21,151 nt of DNA from an uncultured Clostridia bacterium (lineage in GTDB: Bacteria > Bacillota > Clostridia > TANB77 > CAG-508): positions 1 through 21,151 of the forward strand of contig CAKPKJ010000011.1 in NCBI GenBank assembly GCA_934167445.1, read 5' to 3'. A program made the position numbers and the translations under genes. Positions 21,147 through 21,151 of the stretch are shown in pieces; the first letter of the stretch is position 1; every line of letters starts with the position of its first letter. The notes under the pieces are model-generated. The model was not told the origin of the DNA. It saw nothing but the letters and a program-made list of their open reading frames with translations, and ran no database searches.

Positions 21147-21151
21147 ATGAC

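Overview
The window is AT-rich (roughly 30% GC by eye), uses AGGAGG-type ribosome binding sites, TTGACA/TATAAT promoters and intrinsic terminators, and carries FeoAB, a BioY-type ECF transporter, a CarD-family regulator and Clostridia-style prepilin-like surface proteins. This points to a low-GC member of the Bacillota, most likely an uncultured gut-type clostridium. That assignment is inferred from gene content and composition only.

Region 1 (1-4940) is an accessory surface-protein locus. Three tandem paralogues on the + strand end in a formylglycine-generating-enzyme/C-type-lectin-like (FGE/CLec) fold. The first is cut by the window edge; the other two begin with a prepilin-like leader. Copies 2 and 3 share a nearly identical 5' part without indels and differ strongly in their 3' parts. 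A decayed reading frame and a small divergent XRE repressor gene lie between them. Two copies of a TGGTTATATAACCA-like palindrome sit on the promoter of copy 3, suggesting a dedicated genetic switch.

Region 2 (5006-7732, - strand) is housekeeping: tyrosyl-tRNA synthetase with a small zinc-ribbon protein upstream, the biotin transporter BioY with its own promoter, and a YbgC-like acyl-CoA thioesterase.

Region 3 (7774-13309) is an intracellular alpha-amylase followed after 23 bases by DNA polymerase III alpha (dnaE). The pair is bracketed by two unrelated short inverted-repeat elements that look like non-autonomous mobile elements; the one behind dnaE also carries its likely terminator.

Region 4 (13362-16710) holds a P3B (MgtA-like) P-type ATPase whose two best-known ion-site motifs are altered, and a Nudix hydrolase.

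Region 5 (16780-19406, - strand) is a ferrous-iron locus: feoA, a self-contained unit encoding an unrecognised 65-residue protein of higher GC, and feoB with a single-base frameshift in its G domain. A 3' fragment of a tRNA (probably tRNA-Asn) abuts the feoB stop codon and could be an old integration scar.

Region 6 (19604-21146, + strand) is dUTPase, a CarD-family regulator whose promoter is interleaved with the dUTPase terminator, and tRNA-Leu(UAA) behind a consensus promoter.
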